From the NCBI GenBank assembly GCA_030431355.1, contig JAUIJG010000304.1:1-6638 (forward strand): a DNA stretch of 6,638 nt, in the 5' to 3' direction. This stretch comes from a bacterium. GTDB lineage: Bacteria; Cyanobacteriota; Vampirovibrionia; Obscuribacterales; Obscuribacteraceae. Positions 6,059 through 6,638 of this stretch are shown here, one piece after another (within the stretch, counting starts at the first letter, position 1; each line of letters opens with the position of its first letter). A model generated the notes under the pieces. It made no database searches, had not been told where the DNA came from, and saw nothing but the letters and a program-made list of their open reading frames with translations. Both the position numbers and the translations under genes were made by a program.

Positions 6059-6638
6059 ATGAGCCCTGCCCAAACCGATACGAGGAAAACCTTTCCAAGA
6101 CTGTCATCAAGTGCTTTCGAGCATCCTGCCGACCGGGCAGCCCTTGACGCTCTCAAAAAGATTCCGGTACTGGACAAACTCTTTGCCAGATTAATAGAAC
6201 TTGGCTACGAGAGAATTTTTAGAATGCAGTTTCTCGGCCGTGCCGTGCACGTCACTCCGAAACAGTGCCCCAAGATCTATCAGCTTTATAAAGAAGCCAT
6301 TGAAGTGCTGGATGTGCAGGAGCCGGATCTATTCCTTGCCTCCCATCCCATGCCCAACGCCATGACCATCGGTGTGGAAAGACCGATGATTGTGCTCCAC
6401 TCAAGCCTGGTGGACCTGCTCAATGAAGACGAACTGAGGGCGGTCCTCGGCCATGAACTCGGCCATGTCAAAGCCGGCCATGTTCTCTATATGACCATCG
6501 CCTACGCTCTCAAAAACTTCTTCGAACAGCTCTTCGGTGTGCGAGGCGGTCTGGCCCAGATTGGCCTGATGGTAGCTTTATACGATTGGTCCAGGAAAGC
6601 CGAGCTTACCGCCGACCGGGCGGAGCTTCTGGTAGCCC
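6059..6638 (+). CDS. M48-family zinc metallopeptidase, C-terminus cut by the window edge
   Basis: About 193 codons of a gene that continues past the right edge. Numbered from ATG 6059, the zinc-binding and catalytic motif HELGH is at 132-136, extended as HELGHVKAGH. The likely third zinc ligand is Glu182 in SRKAELTADRAEL, the usual M48 ExxxD context. Upstream, PNAMTIGVERPMIVLHSSLVDLL (residues 99-121 approximately) is the conserved substrate-cleft region. No signal peptide or N-terminal membrane helix is seen, unlike HtpX. Two moderately hydrophobic segments (about 141-157 and 164-177) lie between the zinc motif and the third ligand. The N-terminal FEHPADRAALDALKKIP segment resembles cyanobacterial M48 peptidases. 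Such enzymes are membrane-associated or cytosolic proteases, often in protein quality control; the substrate here is unknown. The start could be ATG 6047 instead. The gene is 170 bases from the propeller gene. Confidence 0.92.
   Translation, partial: MSPAQTDTRKTFPRLSSSAFEHPADRAALDALKKIPVLDKLFARLIELGYERIFRMQFLGRAVHVTPKQCPKIYQLYKEAIEVLDVQEPDLFLASHPMPNAMTIGVERPMIVLHSSLVDLLNEDELRAVLGHELGHVKAGHVLYMTIAYALKNFFEQLFGVRGGLAQIGLMVALYDWSRKAELTADRAELLVA

Noticed and set aside
1..6638. CRISPR arrays, tRNA or rRNA genes, insertion sequences, toxin-antitoxin or defence genes
   Set aside because: I looked for repeat-spacer patterns, transposase or integrase motifs and long inverted repeats, and found none; the known genes are intact apart from the two cut by the edges.

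Overview
The window reads as an ordinary stretch of bacterial chromosome with moderate base composition. It has dense, short-spaced genes and no sign of mobile DNA, CRISPR, rRNA or tRNA. I place the organism only tentatively. The YggT protein, with its IIPPxGxIDFSP loop, and the N-terminal region of the M48 peptidase look cyanobacterium-like to me. Together with the otherwise unfamiliar membrane and secreted proteins, this would fit a poorly sampled, possibly non-photosynthetic cyanobacterial relative (Melainabacteria/Vampirovibrionia-like). This is from memory of family sequences, not a search.

Layout: two gene clusters diverge from a 99-base gap at about 3480-3578. To the left, on the minus strand and in transcription order, lie thiL (thiamine-monophosphate kinase, TTG start), folD (methylene-tetrahydrofolate dehydrogenase/cyclohydrolase, GTG start) and a 209-residue single-pass membrane protein of unknown function. 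They are spaced 12 and 23 bases apart and very probably form one operon. After a 278-base gap, which holds a plausible sigma-70-type promoter, follow a 67-residue single-pass membrane protein and, 8 bases further on, the 5' part of a cinA-like gene that runs off the left edge.

To the right, on the plus strand, lie a YggT-family membrane protein, a 674-residue exported or membrane-anchored repeat protein that is probably a beta-propeller, and, after a 158-base gap with repeats and a weak hairpin, the first 193 or so codons of an M48-type zinc metallopeptidase that runs off the right edge.

Functionally the left cluster is coenzyme metabolism (thiamine diphosphate, folate one-carbon units and perhaps pyridine-nucleotide repair through CinA) mixed with two small membrane proteins. 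The right cluster has an envelope theme: a membrane protein, an exported propeller and a peptidase. I see no defence system, secondary-metabolite cluster or other clearly new multi-gene system. The most unusual items are the unassigned propeller protein with its ambiguous export signal, the two unassigned single-pass proteins, a divergent motif in CinA, and short direct repeats in two intergenic gaps.
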